Origin: Aurantiochytrium sp. KH105
Lineage: Eukaryota > Sar > Bigyra > Thraustochytrida > Thraustochytriidae
Length of the DNA: 64,000 bases
Assembly (NCBI GenBank): GCA_003116975.1
Contig: BGKB01000063.1
Span: 303,245 to 367,244 of the forward strand
Direction: 5' to 3'
The position numbers and the translations under genes are program-made. Of the stretch, positions 1 to 9,692 are shown in pieces. The notes beneath the pieces were generated by a model, which was given only the letters and a program-made list of their open reading frames with translations, was not told the origin of the DNA and searched no databases. Numbering within the stretch: the stretch's first letter is position 1; each line of letters opens with the position of its first letter.

Positions 1-1
1 G

Positions 2-886
2 CTGCCCTCGGCGCACGGGTCAGCGGTCTTTTCGCGAGGCGGAACACAGGTCGTCTGCACAGCTACAGTGGGCCCCGCCAAACTGCAAAAGGCAATGCAC
101 CCCACTTTGGGGGAGTCAAGGCGGACTCGCGCTATGCTGCAGTACGACTTTCCTCCTTATAGTGTGAACCGAACGGGCCGGACCTCGGGAATGAATCGTA
201 GGATGGTGGGTCATGGCAATCTGGCCGAGCGAGGCGTGCTGCCCATCCTCGCGCCTGTTTTACACGATGAAGAAACGTATCCGTTTGCCATTCACATTGG
301 CAGTGAAGTGACCTCATCGGACGGGTCTTCGTCCATGGCGACAACTTCGGGCGCCAGTCTGGCCCTTATGGATGCTGGCGTGCCGATTACGCGCCCTGCA
401 GTCGGCGTATCCGTCGGTCTTTTTGTTGACCCGGATGATGCGTCGTCGTTTTGTACTCCGGTGGACATTCTTGGACTCGAGGACCATTTTGGTGGCATGG
501 ACTTTAAGGTTTGCGGAACAGCCCAGGGCCTCACGGCCTTGCAAGTAGACATCAAGCGCTCCTTTATCACAAAAGACATGCTGCGCATGGCCCTGTGCAG
601 GGGCCACGAAGCACATATAGACCTCATCGACGCCATGTGCTCGAGTGCTGGGATGCGGGAGCCTCGTCCAGCGCTCAAGTCCAATCATTGGTCCATCGAT
701 CGTGTTCACTACCCGCAAGACGTACTTTCGCATCAGGATATCGACACATTGCGGGATATTGAAGACTCCGCTGACGTGTACCTGGAGCTCGATGAAGCCG
801 CTCGCGCTCTGACCATCTTTGCTCCCACGCACCAGCGTTCGGCCTCTGTGCGTCAAATTCTTGAGCGCAAGGGCTTTGTTGCTTGA
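2..886 (+). CDS. PNPT1: Polyribonucleotide nucleotidyltransferase (PNPase), C-terminal part, 5' end outside window
   Basis: The reading frame is open from the first bases of the window, so only the C-terminal ~294 residues are present. They form the second RNase PH-like domain of PNPase, the organellar 3'-5' phosphorolytic exoribonuclease. The frame begins with a typical domain-2 opening (HGSAVFSRGGTQV). The phosphate-binding stretch SDGSSSMA lies near 314-340 and the metal-binding region EDHFGGMDFKV near 479-511. The last ~70 residues look like a divergent KH domain: its last strand (IFAPT) is recognisable, but the GxxG loop expected before it is not. The frame then stops, and no S1 domain follows, although PNPases normally end in KH plus S1. 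Family assignment is very secure; loss of S1 could also reflect an unseen intron. Confidence 0.93.
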   Translation: MPSAHGSAVFSRGGTQVVCTATVGPAKLQKAMHPTLGESRRTRAMLQYDFPPYSVNRTGRTSGMNRRMVGHGNLAERGVLPILAPVLHDEETYPFAIHIGSEVTSSDGSSSMATTSGASLALMDAGVPITRPAVGVSVGLFVDPDDASSFCTPVDILGLEDHFGGMDFKVCGTAQGLTALQVDIKRSFITKDMLRMALCRGHEAHIDLIDAMCSSAGMREPRPALKSNHWSIDRVHYPQDVLSHQDIDTLRDIEDSADVYLELDEAARALTIFAPTHQRSASVRQILERKGFVA

Positions 887-1787
887 TTTGTTTGTATAAC
901 TTATGTCTGTCATCCCTACGTACCTACGCCTTCACCCCCTACGCCTACACCCCCAAGAGAAATTTGACTGTGAATGGTGGTATCATTTTTTCCCCAAAAT
1001 ATCAAGACCACCCTATCACGGCGATAGTAGAGATTATATTTGTTGCATCATGCTGTAGCCCAAAGCCAAGCTAGATGCAGTCTTCGGCAACGAGTTTTAA
1101 TCTTGGCCCACCAATGGTATTGATGCGTTTAAATTTAAAAAAAAAAGTTCCGTTGAACGACTGATAACGGCGCCAGTGCCACTCACTCGCCAATCCCTTG
1201 CTACCCACTGCACTACCTGTGCCGCAGTCAGTGTCTCTACTAGTGCGAGCTTTAGCGATACAGTTGTTCGTCCAATTTCGCAATGAAGGCTTTACACAAA
1301 CTGCAAGCTGTGGGCCTGCATGTGGACAGCGAGCGTCTGGTCGCTGCTTTGGTCACTTAGCGCGCGGCCAATCCAAGGCCGCGCAGGCCGCTTGTCGCAC
1401 ACCAAAGCCTGCTCTTCACAGCCCTGAGCCTTGGCTGCCGTTCTTTGCGATGCAATCCATTGCCACCTGGCCGACATTTCGTCACCGCTTTCACTCAAAG
1501 CCTGAGACACTGCAGTGCTGATTGAAGGCCTAGCACGTAAGGCGCGGACCTAAGGCTTTGATGAATGGAAAGGGAAGGGTGCAGTGCCAGTGCATGGCCC
1601 GCCCACACAGACACTCAACGGCTCTAGCTCACAAGTAATAAGGATGGAATTATGAAAGAGTGAACGTATGGGAGCGATGGCACGCACCTTGAAGCGTGGT
1701 GAAGAAGGGCAGAAACGAGATGGCAAAGGGCGAATGGACTGAGTACGACAACGCGAGCGCTCGAGTCGATCACTCTGCCGAGTAAAA
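887..1787. other. Intergenic region
   Basis: This spacer separates the PNPase stop from the CHASE gene start. It is of ordinary complexity with a short A-run near 1139-1146. Small open frames here look unlike any protein family, and I see no RNA gene. Confidence 0.5.
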
Positions 1788-3170
1788 ATGGCGAGCGGGA
1801 CACCCGGTGCGACGGCCAAAATTGCGCCTGCCAAGGCGGCGCAACAGCGCGAGGCAGATGAAGCGAAGAGCAAATCGGGAAACAACAATGCCGAAGCCAC
1901 AACGTGCTGGAGCACACCTTTCCGATTGTATGGACAGCTTGCAGCATTCAGAATCGACAATTACTACAAATGGTCTGCAGTTGTGCTCGTAGTCATGTTT
2001 GGCATTGCAATTTACAGATTCTTTTATGCAACCCAGGGTGAGCAAGAGATTTCAATGGCGGCTTTGGAAAACACAGTGTATGCCATGTCTAAGGTGTTCG
2101 CCATGCGTCTGGAGAAGGACTTGGCGCTCCAATCTCAAGTAGCGAACCTCTGGGCACTTGACGAGGACATCACCCGTGCCAAGTTCCGCCAGTTCATCAT
2201 GAGCCCTGCCTTCGAGCCCGCACTTCAGACCATGAGCGGTATGTCGCTCATCCCCTACGTTTTGAATGCTGATCGTGCGGCATTCGAAACCCGCGCTGAG
2301 ACACAGGATCTCTTGGAAGCGTGCTGCAACTCTACCGTCTACGATAACACCGCAAGCACTTGCCGAGATAAAGCCGCAACGCTTTGTGAACTGGGAAGAT
2401 ATTCGATCTTGGAGTCTGTCAATGGATCTCTCGCTCCATCACCAGCACAGGACGCTTACGTTGTGGTAGACTATATCGAACCATTTGAGAGCAACGCGGG
2501 CGTGCTGGGCTTCAACCTCGCTTCCAGCGCAACGCGCAAAGAGGCTTGGGAGCAAGCCGTCGACACCGGTTTGGCAGTCTTCACACGAAGAATTCAGCTG
2601 GTTCAGAGCAATACCAAAGAGTTTGCCTTTCTGGTGTGGAAAGCGGTGTTCGAAGGCGAAGTAGAAGGCACGTTTGCCTTTAAGGAGGAGTCCCCCACCG
2701 GTGTGCCGCGAGGAAGTGTAAACGGAGTTTACAAGGCGCAGCAGTTCTTGAGCGGAGCTATGGCCATCTTTGGGACGTCGGAGCTCGCCAACCTCGACAT
2801 CTTTCTCTTTGACACGCTTGCGCCAGCGGGCCAGCAATTTCTCGCAGTGTATTCGGAGTCGCTAGGTGATCCTCTTACGCTCGCAACGACATTTGAAGAA
2901 TACACTCCAGATGATATTGTTGGTGAATTTGGAACGATCCAGCGCACCATAAACATCTCAGGCGCCGATGCAGAAATGATGCTTGTCGTCCGTCCGAACG
3001 AAGCCTTCTTCCGCGAAAAGGCTAGTGACGCACCACAAAACCTTCTCATCTGGTCGATGCTTCTCATCTTGGCTTCGCAGGCTGAACGTCATCTTGGTTA
3101 TCTCGCAGCCATCGCAAATCGAGCGAGAATGCTCAACGTTCAGGCCATAAGTAAGCGTCTCTCGGGCTAG
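1788..3170 (+). CDS. CHASE-domain membrane sensor protein lacking an output domain
   Basis: The ATG at 1788 opens a 460-residue frame. A polar N-terminus is followed by a membrane segment at about residues 62-80. A ~300-residue extracytoplasmic region resembles the CHASE sensory domain (alternating hydrophobic strands, the segment AYVVVDYIEPFESN, a Cys-rich insertion near 175-205). A second hydrophobic stretch lies near 420-445. CHASE domains usually sit upstream of histidine kinase, cyclase or GGDEF domains, but here the frame stops about 15 residues later. A GTAAGC splice-donor-like sequence at 3151 lies 17 bp before the stop, so a further exon is possible. I could not find a kinase or cyclase exon in the following 600 bp. 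Ligand unknown. The gene may be a stand-alone sensor, a truncated receptor or an incompletely modelled gene. Confidence 0.62.
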   Translation: MASGTPGATAKIAPAKAAQQREADEAKSKSGNNNAEATTCWSTPFRLYGQLAAFRIDNYYKWSAVVLVVMFGIAIYRFFYATQGEQEISMAALENTVYAMSKVFAMRLEKDLALQSQVANLWALDEDITRAKFRQFIMSPAFEPALQTMSGMSLIPYVLNADRAAFETRAETQDLLEACCNSTVYDNTASTCRDKAATLCELGRYSILESVNGSLAPSPAQDAYVVVDYIEPFESNAGVLGFNLASSATRKEAWEQAVDTGLAVFTRRIQLVQSNTKEFAFLVWKAVFEGEVEGTFAFKEESPTGVPRGSVNGVYKAQQFLSGAMAIFGTSELANLDIFLFDTLAPAGQQFLAVYSESLGDPLTLATTFEEYTPDDIVGEFGTIQRTINISGADAEMMLVVRPNEAFFREKASDAPQNLLIWSMLLILASQAERHLGYLAAIANRARMLNVQAISKRLSG

Positions 3171-3790
3171 ACGTTTACCTGAAGAGCAAAACAAAGCGCG
3201 GCGCGCAACGGAGAAAAAATAAACTTGATGTAGGTGAGAAATAAGGTCATGCGGAAGAGACCCCGTGCTAGAAGTCTGGCTACATTGTAGAAATGAATCC
3301 AGTTAGTTTTGGTCTTGAAGTTGCCTGAGGGTGGGTCTTTCCGCTTGTCTGCTTGGCGTGTCCCAAGGGGCAAACGGATGAGCGGTCACAGCCAGAGCAG
3401 AGTTCGATTCTACTACCGACACGAGCTATGTCCCAAACGCGAACGAACACGGCAGGCAACGCGTCAAGGAAAGAACGTGATGAGTTCTTTTTCGTCCGTT
3501 TATCTCTACCCTTTACCATTCACAAATTGACTGTGAATCCATCAAACCTCTTGAAAGCGCGCACAATGACTTTGGAGGCTTTTAGATCGGATACACGTCG
3601 GAAGTCTGATGCTCGTTTGAACTTCAGAAAAAGTCATGCCGAGAGCGATGGTAGGCTTTTCGTTCGGTTGAGTGTTATTGTTCTTACAGAAAAGAGTGTC
3701 ACAAAAGCAATTTCAACATCAGTTTTCTTGGCAAAATGTTTGGCAATAAATAATGGAAGCAGCTTGCTTGCTTGTAGGACTGTTCTGTCT
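3171..3790. other. Convergent intergenic region
   Basis: This region lies between the CHASE gene stop and the stop of the opposite-strand TXNDC15-like gene. It should hold both 3' ends. No RNA gene or additional conserved exon was recognised. Confidence 0.4.
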
Positions 3791-4519
3791 CTACCGGATG
3801 AGTCGCCGAAAAACGAAGCTCAGCAAAAAGAGACAGCACAGGACAAAATAGAAATCCTCGAAAAGCGAAAGCGGCGTTCGAGGGGGACAAACAAGAAGGC
3901 CTTCTTGTGTACTATACAGTGGCGGGTTCCAGGTGATAGGGCTCTCCCCAGTTTGATCCTGTACGAATTTGAGAAGACCAATGAGGTCGTGGTGGTCACC
4001 GGGATACAAGCTCGTCTTTCCCTCTTCGTTGAGATGAAGGAGAACCGGGAATGCTTTGGGAAGTGCATTCCCTGGTGCAATGCCCGATCGCCGGCCTTCG
4101 ATGCTAACAAATACAACGTGCGGAAAGGCACGCGCCGCGCCGGTCACGAGGGGCGCGAGTGTGTTTGCAAAGTGATTTTCTGGCAAATAAGCAAAGATGA
4201 TGCATTCTCCAAAGAGCCTCGCCTCACTTCTGTCTCTGACCTGCACGATGAGGTCTGTGGATTTATTTCCAACGATAAATACGAGCTCGCGGCCCTCCTC
4301 GTCGTCGAAAGCCTGCCGCTCCTCGGTGACGGCTACGTCGTTTCGCCATGTCGGGGGGCACTCTTCTTCGTCCACGTCCACTGGGCACTCGTACCGAATA
4401 TCTACGGCCGCGCTGCTCCCGAGGCCCAGAGCGGCGCCGCGCGCTCCCTCCTTCCCGTCCTTCTCGCCGCCGTCAGTGGCCCCCTCTACGACGACGCGCC
4501 TTCGCATCATGGCGTCCAT
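3791..4519 (-). CDS. TXNDC15: TXNDC15-like thioredoxin-fold transmembrane protein
   Basis: The 242-residue frame starts at the ATG at 4519; the frame remains open a little further upstream only via a GTG. The core is a thioredoxin fold lacking a CxxC active site. The segment ARAFPHVVFVSIEG and the following strand AFPVLLHLNEEG match the order and spacing of the TXNDC15 thioredoxin domain, and the region with FVQDQTG corresponds to its last helix. A single C-terminal membrane segment (about residues 217-236) ends in RRLIR, as in TXNDC15. In animals TXNDC15 is an ER/ciliary protein linked to Meckel-type ciliopathy. No N-terminal signal peptide is visible, so a 5' exon may be missing. It is divergently arranged with the downstream transporter gene. 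Confidence 0.7.
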   Translation of the reverse strand: MDAMMRRRVVVEGATDGGEKDGKEGARGAALGLGSSAAVDIRYECPVDVDEEECPPTWRNDVAVTEERQAFDDEEGRELVFIVGNKSTDLIVQVRDRSEARLFGECIIFAYLPENHFANTLAPLVTGAARAFPHVVFVSIEGRRSGIAPGNALPKAFPVLLHLNEEGKTSLYPGDHHDLIGLLKFVQDQTGESPITWNPPLYSTQEGLLVCPPRTPLSLFEDFYFVLCCLFLLSFVFRRLIR

Positions 4520-4898
4520 CGCTCCGGGTTGATTTGCTATGCCATCATGATTCACATCGCATCGTCAATTTTTTTTTTAATCTCAGCCTGCCTGCCGCCG
4601 CCGCGCAACGCAAATATACAATCTCTCAGAACAAGGGGTCACCGCGCAAGTCTTGGCAAGAAGATCTCGCGAAGCCGCAGCATATCGCCTGTCGGCCGCC
4701 GAAAAGAGAGACGCAGAATACCCGCCCAGGTCGGTCCCTACGGTGTGTACTCTTCGCACGTGGAGTAGATGCAGGTGCAGTCTGCGCTCGTTTAAGCGGC
4801 GTCCACACGAGGCCAGAAAACCTGCAAATCGGCGGGGCCGCGGCGCTCGAGGCCACGACGCGAACGAGGAGAGCGATCAGGAGAGCAGAAGCAGCAGC
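4520..4898. promoter_or_regulatory. Divergent promoter region between TXNDC15-like and MFS transporter genes
   Basis: This 379 bp spacer separates two start codons on opposite strands and presumably holds both promoters and 5' leaders. It has a T-run near 4569-4578 and a small upstream ORF for the transporter. No TATA-like element was convincing. Confidence 0.4.
4769..4795 (+). promoter_or_regulatory. Possible upstream ORF of the MFS transporter mRNA
   Basis: An ATG followed by seven sense codons and TAA (peptide MQVQSALV) lies 104 bp before the transporter ATG, in a different frame. If the transcript starts upstream it could reduce translation of the main frame. The transcription start is unknown. 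Confidence 0.25.
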
Positions 4899-6518
4899 AT
4901 GGCTGACGACCTCCGCGTGGGCTTTGGGACCGGCCGTGGGAATGAGAGCGACGCAGGCCTGGGACGAGGACCAGAACCGGGCCCAGTGGGCGACGCCCGT
5001 GTCGAGGACGCCAAGGACGGCGTCCTTGCGCTTCATGGGGAAATAAGACAGCCGAGTTACGTGCACGAACACGATGCTCATGTGTCGTGGTATGTGCGGG
5101 TGCAATACGCACTGCCTTCGCTGGGCCTTGCCGCAGTGCAGGTGATGATGTCTACCTTTGTGCCAAAGTTCTATACGGATAATCTGCACGTGTCATTGTC
5201 TGTGCTGGGGTACCTGTCGCTCGGCTCGCTCGTCTTTGACGCGATCACCGACCCTGTCGTTGGATTCTTGAGCGATTTCACGCATTCGCGCTGGGGCCGA
5301 CGGCGGCCATGGATCTTTGCGGGCGGTCTGTACCTTGCCGCCTGCATCTTTGGCATTCTCGCGCCGCCCAATGGCTTGAGCGAAAATCAGCTTGTAATTT
5401 GGGCTTGCGTCTTCGTTATGAATATTATGATGGCGTCAACCATCACTCGCGTGCCTTGGTACGCGTTGGGGATGGAATTGACGCATCTACATGACGAAAA
5501 GACCTCCGTCTTTGCCACGCGCGAGGCCATGTACATTGTGGGCTCCATCTTTGGCGCAGGTCTGCCCCTGGCCATCAACTTCTTTATGGGCGACGTTGAG
5601 TCGGACGAGGATCAACGTGACCAATATGTTGTTTTGGGCATCCTCATTGGCATCGTAACAGCAGTGTCAAACGTCTCTTGCGCCATTGAAGTCAAAGAAA
5701 GAAGGTACCACTTGATTCCAAAACAACCTCGAGGTACCTCTATCGCTATGATGTATGGTCTCAGTTCTCTCCTTCGTAACTATGCGCACCTGATTCACGA
5801 CCTTTCTCGCTACAAGCCAGCTCGCGCCTTGCTACTTTCAGCATCGGTGTATGGCGCGGCAACATACACGGGAGCATTCTTTTTTTCATACTATGTGGAC
5901 TACGTGGTGGACGCCCGCGATTTTTTGGAGATCATTCTCATCATCTACATTGTCACAGCGATTGCTTGCATTCCGCTCTGGGTATGGCTTGCGAAGCGAT
6001 ACGAGAAAATCAGCATGGCCAAATTGGCCATGTTGATCCAAAGTATCGTACTCACGGGGTGTTTCTTTTTTGTCCGTGAAGGAGACATTGTGCGCTTCCA
6101 AGGCGCTGTAGTCTTGGCGGGCGTTGGCTTTGGCGGATATGCTGCGTTGCGCGCAAGTCTCATTAGCGACCTTTCCGATGTGGACGAGTGGAACCAGGAA
6201 ATCAGGACACATGTGCGTCGCGAGGGCGGAATCCAGGGTCTTTTTGATCTCAATTCCAAGACGCTTTCGGCCATTTTCACGGGACCCGCGCTCGTGCTTC
6301 TTGGCGAGCTTGGCTACGTGCCCAACACGGCCCAGAATTACGAGAGCAAGCTTTTCATTCGCTCCATGTATACTTTGTTTCCAGGGATTCTTGGGCTTGT
6401 TTCGATCGCAATGTTGTCGTCCTATGATCTCACCCGCGAAGAGCATAGTCGTCGAAAGCGTGAGTGGGGCCGCAAACGCCAGGCACTACAACGCGAAGAA
6501 CAACAAGCAGCGGCCTAG
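4899..6518 (+). CDS. GPH/MFS_2-family sugar:cation symporter-like transporter
   Basis: The start chosen is the ATG at 4899 (539 residues); the frame continues upstream only through a TTG. After a ~60-residue polar N-terminus there are about 12 membrane segments. The loop between segments 2 and 3 carries the signature FDAITDPVVGFLSDFTHSRW followed by GRRRPW, typical of the glycoside-pentoside-hexuronide:cation symporter family (MFS_2), which also includes MFSD2-type lipid transporters in animals. The C-terminal tail is short, charged and Gln/Ala-rich. The substrate cannot be told from sequence; sugars, sugar acids or lysolipids are all known in the family. The 3' end converges with the TTLL gene. 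Confidence 0.85.
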   Translation: MADDLRVGFGTGRGNESDAGLGRGPEPGPVGDARVEDAKDGVLALHGEIRQPSYVHEHDAHVSWYVRVQYALPSLGLAAVQVMMSTFVPKFYTDNLHVSLSVLGYLSLGSLVFDAITDPVVGFLSDFTHSRWGRRRPWIFAGGLYLAACIFGILAPPNGLSENQLVIWACVFVMNIMMASTITRVPWYALGMELTHLHDEKTSVFATREAMYIVGSIFGAGLPLAINFFMGDVESDEDQRDQYVVLGILIGIVTAVSNVSCAIEVKERRYHLIPKQPRGTSIAMMYGLSSLLRNYAHLIHDLSRYKPARALLLSASVYGAATYTGAFFFSYYVDYVVDARDFLEIILIIYIVTAIACIPLWVWLAKRYEKISMAKLAMLIQSIVLTGCFFFVREGDIVRFQGAVVLAGVGFGGYAALRASLISDLSDVDEWNQEIRTHVRREGGIQGLFDLNSKTLSAIFTGPALVLLGELGYVPNTAQNYESKLFIRSMYTLFPGILGLVSIAMLSSYDLTREEHSRRKREWGRKRQALQREEQQAAA

Positions 6519-6863
6519 CTGGACTTTGCGCATTTTAAATGGACCATGTGTTTTCTTTGTTTCTTCAGACCTTACTGTTTGCCTTTGGAACGGCAGATTT
6601 TGATAAAAGAAAGAAAAGGGGAGAACTGTTGACGAAAAGAGGAAACTGAGTTTCTTCATGCGCAAGGAAAAGTTCTGACAAAGGAATAACAAGAAAAGGA
6701 GTTTACAGTCGAAGCGAGATTAGATCTTGATGCGCAAGTTGTAAAGCGAGCACGTTCTAGAGCGTTTGGTTTTTGTTTGTTCTCAATGGAAGAAGAAAAG
6801 AAGAGAAGAGAAACGATAAGCAAGAAAATTGAACGGATTCTAAGATTCAACACATTGAGCGAA
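6519..6863. other. Convergent 3' intergenic region
   Basis: This A/T-richer spacer lies between two stop codons facing each other. It presumably holds both terminators. No gene was seen. Confidence 0.4.
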
Positions 6864-9059
6864 TCATGAGGTTACCGGCTCGACCTTCGAAGCAGTGGTG
6901 TTTCCCCTGCGTCTCGTGGCAGATGTCGCGCGATTGCGAACATGTCGGAAACCTGCACCCTGCGCGAGTCCAGTGGTTGTCCGTAGCTTGGTCGCCGCCG
7001 ATAGCTCCTTCAAGGCCGCGCGCTCAAAGCGTTGAAGGAGCGCGTTGTTATATCTCCGCGTCGTAAAGAGCTTCATGTATGACTCGTGCGCATCAGGATT
7101 GTTCAGAGGCGGGTAGATCCGCGTGAAGTGGCCACGTCGCAATCGCTCGCCCGCTACGCGCTGAACGAGCCTACGGTCTGCTGCAGCGAGCGCAGGCCAT
7201 GGTTTGGTCGTTAATCCTAGGACGTTGCGCGAGCCTTTGGGCCGACGTCCTTCAGCCTTTTGGCGGTCGGTGATGGCTTGAGCCTCGGCATCTGACTCGA
7301 GCGGAGCAGGGATTCCAACGAGATGAAGCGCATCGCACACTAGCATCGTCTTGACTTTTCGATCGAGAGGACTCGCAGTCATGAGAGAAGGGGAAATGTT
7401 CACTTCTACGAGCCAAGCGCGAAGGTCCCGATCGAGCATGAGGTCGAAGCCAAAGAGTTCAAAGCATGACTCGCTATGGGGCACGAGCGAAGCCATTTTC
7501 TGGTTAATGTCATCGTCGGCGGCAATGAGCGTTTTTACAATAACCGCCTCCATGTCATCACGAACCTTTTGCGTCGCAGCTTCACCAAAGGTGGCTTCCA
7601 TGTAGCGATACCATGCAGAGAGAGACCACTTCGACCCAACGGCATCATTTTCGGCGCTCTGGTTGTGCTCGAAGCGCTCGCTCTTCTTGTTGATGCTGTA
7701 ATTGGTAAGGTGTCTGAACTGGTTCTTCTTGCTCGCCACAGAGTTCGAATAGGGCTGTGTACAAAATCTGACCAGGCCTTCCGGAAAAAGGTAGACGCGC
7801 AGAGGGTCGTACCCGGTGACGAGCACGTAGAGACGGATGTCAAACTTGAACCGATTAATAAGCAAGGGCCGGTCAATGTAGCGCTGCACGACGCATCCAC
7901 GGCTGCTTGAAGCTTTTTTGCTTGAGGCACCCTTTCGTTTTCCGGAAGTCTTGACGACCTCGAGCGCGGCTTGATGCGAGAGGACGCGAATGCCTCGGCC
8001 CTGTGAAGATGCCAATGGCTTGCGAATCCATGTTTGCCGACGCGCTTGTGGCGCAGAAAGAACCTGGCGAAGTCTTGCTGCATGAAGTGGAAGAATGTAG
8101 GTTTCCGGCAAGAAGCTAAATGCGTTTGTACCGTTTTCCCGTTTCTTGCGATTGATGGTAAAGGCGAGACGGTCTTTGCGGCCAATTGTCCACGAGCCAG
8201 CAAAATGATTATGCCGCTGAGAAGACCGAAGTGCTTTCCATTTTTTCGCGTGCTTGGTCCATACCACGGCGGACCGGCGCTTTTCGCCGCGGCCGCCCTG
8301 CATGCCAGCCGCCTGAAAGACATCTTTGAGGCACTTGCGTTCCCAATAACTCCGCCATCGAAAGGCAGATGGATCTCGCTTCTGCGCGTCTTTTGACACG
8401 AGCTGCAACGTAATATGATCAGCGCTTCGAGGACGCTGGATCCCAAGCCAGGCGGGATACTCAAACCACACGGTGGCTTCAAGCCCAAATGGGGATTGCA
8501 AGGCCTGCATCGGATTTGGAATTTCCAGGTCTTCACTTGTGCTGCTGCCGCTTGTGCTGCAAGCCGTAGCTTCTGCTTGGGCCAGGTTGTTTCCGCTGTA
8601 TCGCTCGAACTTTGCTTGCTCCTCATCCAGTTCCTCTTGGTCATCACCATCCTCGTCTTCGTAGTCGTCGCCATCATCGACATCGAGGTCGTCCTCGCCA
8701 AGTCCGCTGTCAACGCAACCATCATCCTCATCCTCTTCCTCGTCAAGGTCATCAGTTTCCTCCTCCTCCTCCTCTTCTACCTCGCCCTTGGCCTTATTTG
8801 ATCTTTGGAGCAGGTGAGAGCCTGCATCTTGTCGTGGCGGTTTTACCTGCCTATAGATGCTATGGACGCCATTGTTGCTGTTGCTGCTGCTGTTGTTGCA
8901 ATGAAGGACATGACTGACATCAAGGTGAACCCTTGCCAGGCTCTTGGCTAGCGCAAAGGGATCGTGGTCGCCATCCTCGTCGTCCCAGGCATCGAGCGCG
9001 TCACTGCGCTCGTCCCTGTCCTCCTCCGGGAGTCTTGCTCTGAAGACGGCTTCATTCAT
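6864..9059 (-). CDS. Tubulin tyrosine ligase-like (TTLL) polyglutamylase
   Basis: ATG at 9059, 731 residues. An N-terminal region is strongly acidic (about residues 93-149, long Glu/Asp runs). The TTL ATP-grasp domain spans about 260-600. Visible family motifs are RKPLASSQGRG (lysine and glycine loop), the FKFDIRLYVLV strand, FRHLTNYSINK, and FELFGFDLMLD followed by WLVEVNISPSL, which supplies the metal-binding Glu and Asn. These are the hallmarks of TTLL4/5/6-type enzymes that add glutamate chains to tubulin tails, mainly on axonemal and basal-body microtubules. The tail after ~600 is basic. The gene is intact and without evident introns. The exact TTLL subtype (initiase or elongase) cannot be fixed by eye. 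Confidence 0.9.
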   Translation of the reverse strand: MNEAVFRARLPEEDRDERSDALDAWDDEDGDHDPFALAKSLARVHLDVSHVLHCNNSSSNSNNGVHSIYRQVKPPRQDAGSHLLQRSNKAKGEVEEEEEEETDDLDEEEDEDDGCVDSGLGEDDLDVDDGDDYEDEDGDDQEELDEEQAKFERYSGNNLAQAEATACSTSGSSTSEDLEIPNPMQALQSPFGLEATVWFEYPAWLGIQRPRSADHITLQLVSKDAQKRDPSAFRWRSYWERKCLKDVFQAAGMQGGRGEKRRSAVVWTKHAKKWKALRSSQRHNHFAGSWTIGRKDRLAFTINRKKRENGTNAFSFLPETYILPLHAARLRQVLSAPQARRQTWIRKPLASSQGRGIRVLSHQAALEVVKTSGKRKGASSKKASSSRGCVVQRYIDRPLLINRFKFDIRLYVLVTGYDPLRVYLFPEGLVRFCTQPYSNSVASKKNQFRHLTNYSINKKSERFEHNQSAENDAVGSKWSLSAWYRYMEATFGEAATQKVRDDMEAVIVKTLIAADDDINQKMASLVPHSESCFELFGFDLMLDRDLRAWLVEVNISPSLMTASPLDRKVKTMLVCDALHLVGIPAPLESDAEAQAITDRQKAEGRRPKGSRNVLGLTTKPWPALAAADRRLVQRVAGERLRRGHFTRIYPPLNNPDAHESYMKLFTTRRYNNALLQRFERAALKELSAATKLRTTTGLAQGAGFRHVRNRATSATRRRGNTTASKVEPVTS

Positions 9060-9692
9060 TCCAGGCCAAACACAAAGTACGCGGGCGGGCGTGTGTGAGC
9101 CCGGGCAGTCTGCAGGCGGCTGACAGGCAGCGCAACGAAGGCACTCGATCCGTTCCCACTCGCTCAGGCGCGACCGTTCGCGCTCTGAGGTAGTACCTCG
9201 ACGGTCACGCTTTAGGCATCTGGTTGCTGTCTCATCGTACGTCGTAGTAAGATGAGATCCGTTGGAACAAAAAAAACATCATCATCATGCCACGATCATT
9301 GAAGTTCAGGTTGCCGTCCGGGACAATCAGTCGCGGGTCAAGGGTCCGCAGCCACAGGAGCTGTCGCGGCCTTTCATTGCGCAGCGCAGTGACAATGGCC
9401 ACGATGATTGTGGCGTGTTCTGATCGCCATGTTGGCTACAATGGGAAAAGCGCGATCGATCTTCATTGTGCCCCAAGCGATGATACAGACACGCATCATC
9501 TCTGCTGCAATTGCAGTGGGCTCGTGGGCTCGCCGGCTGGCTTGCTTGCGCGCGCTTGCGCGGGCGCGAGGGGTATGCAGCGGTAGCCCTGGCTTGCTTG
9601 AGCGAGAATCGTAAATTAAGATAGAGTTTCGTGAACGAGGAGGTTGTGAAGCGTGGAGACAGACTCGTTGGTGACACCTATCAAGTTTTTTG
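9060..9692. promoter_or_regulatory. Divergent promoter region between TTLL and COMMD genes
   Basis: This 633 bp region separates two oppositely oriented ATGs. It contains an A-run at about 9269-9274 and a GCGC-rich patch near 9547-9565. No recognisable gene or core promoter motif was found. Confidence 0.35.

Noticed and set aside
3370-3425. T-arm-like GTTCGATTC sequence suggesting a tRNA
   Set aside because: The flanking stem does not pair and no acceptor, D-arm or anticodon stem fits.
3353-4768. 471-residue plus-strand open frame opposite the TXNDC15-like gene
   Set aside because: It has no family resemblance, while the minus-strand frame matches TXNDC15 throughout. It also contains no kinase or cyclase motif that could complete the CHASE gene.
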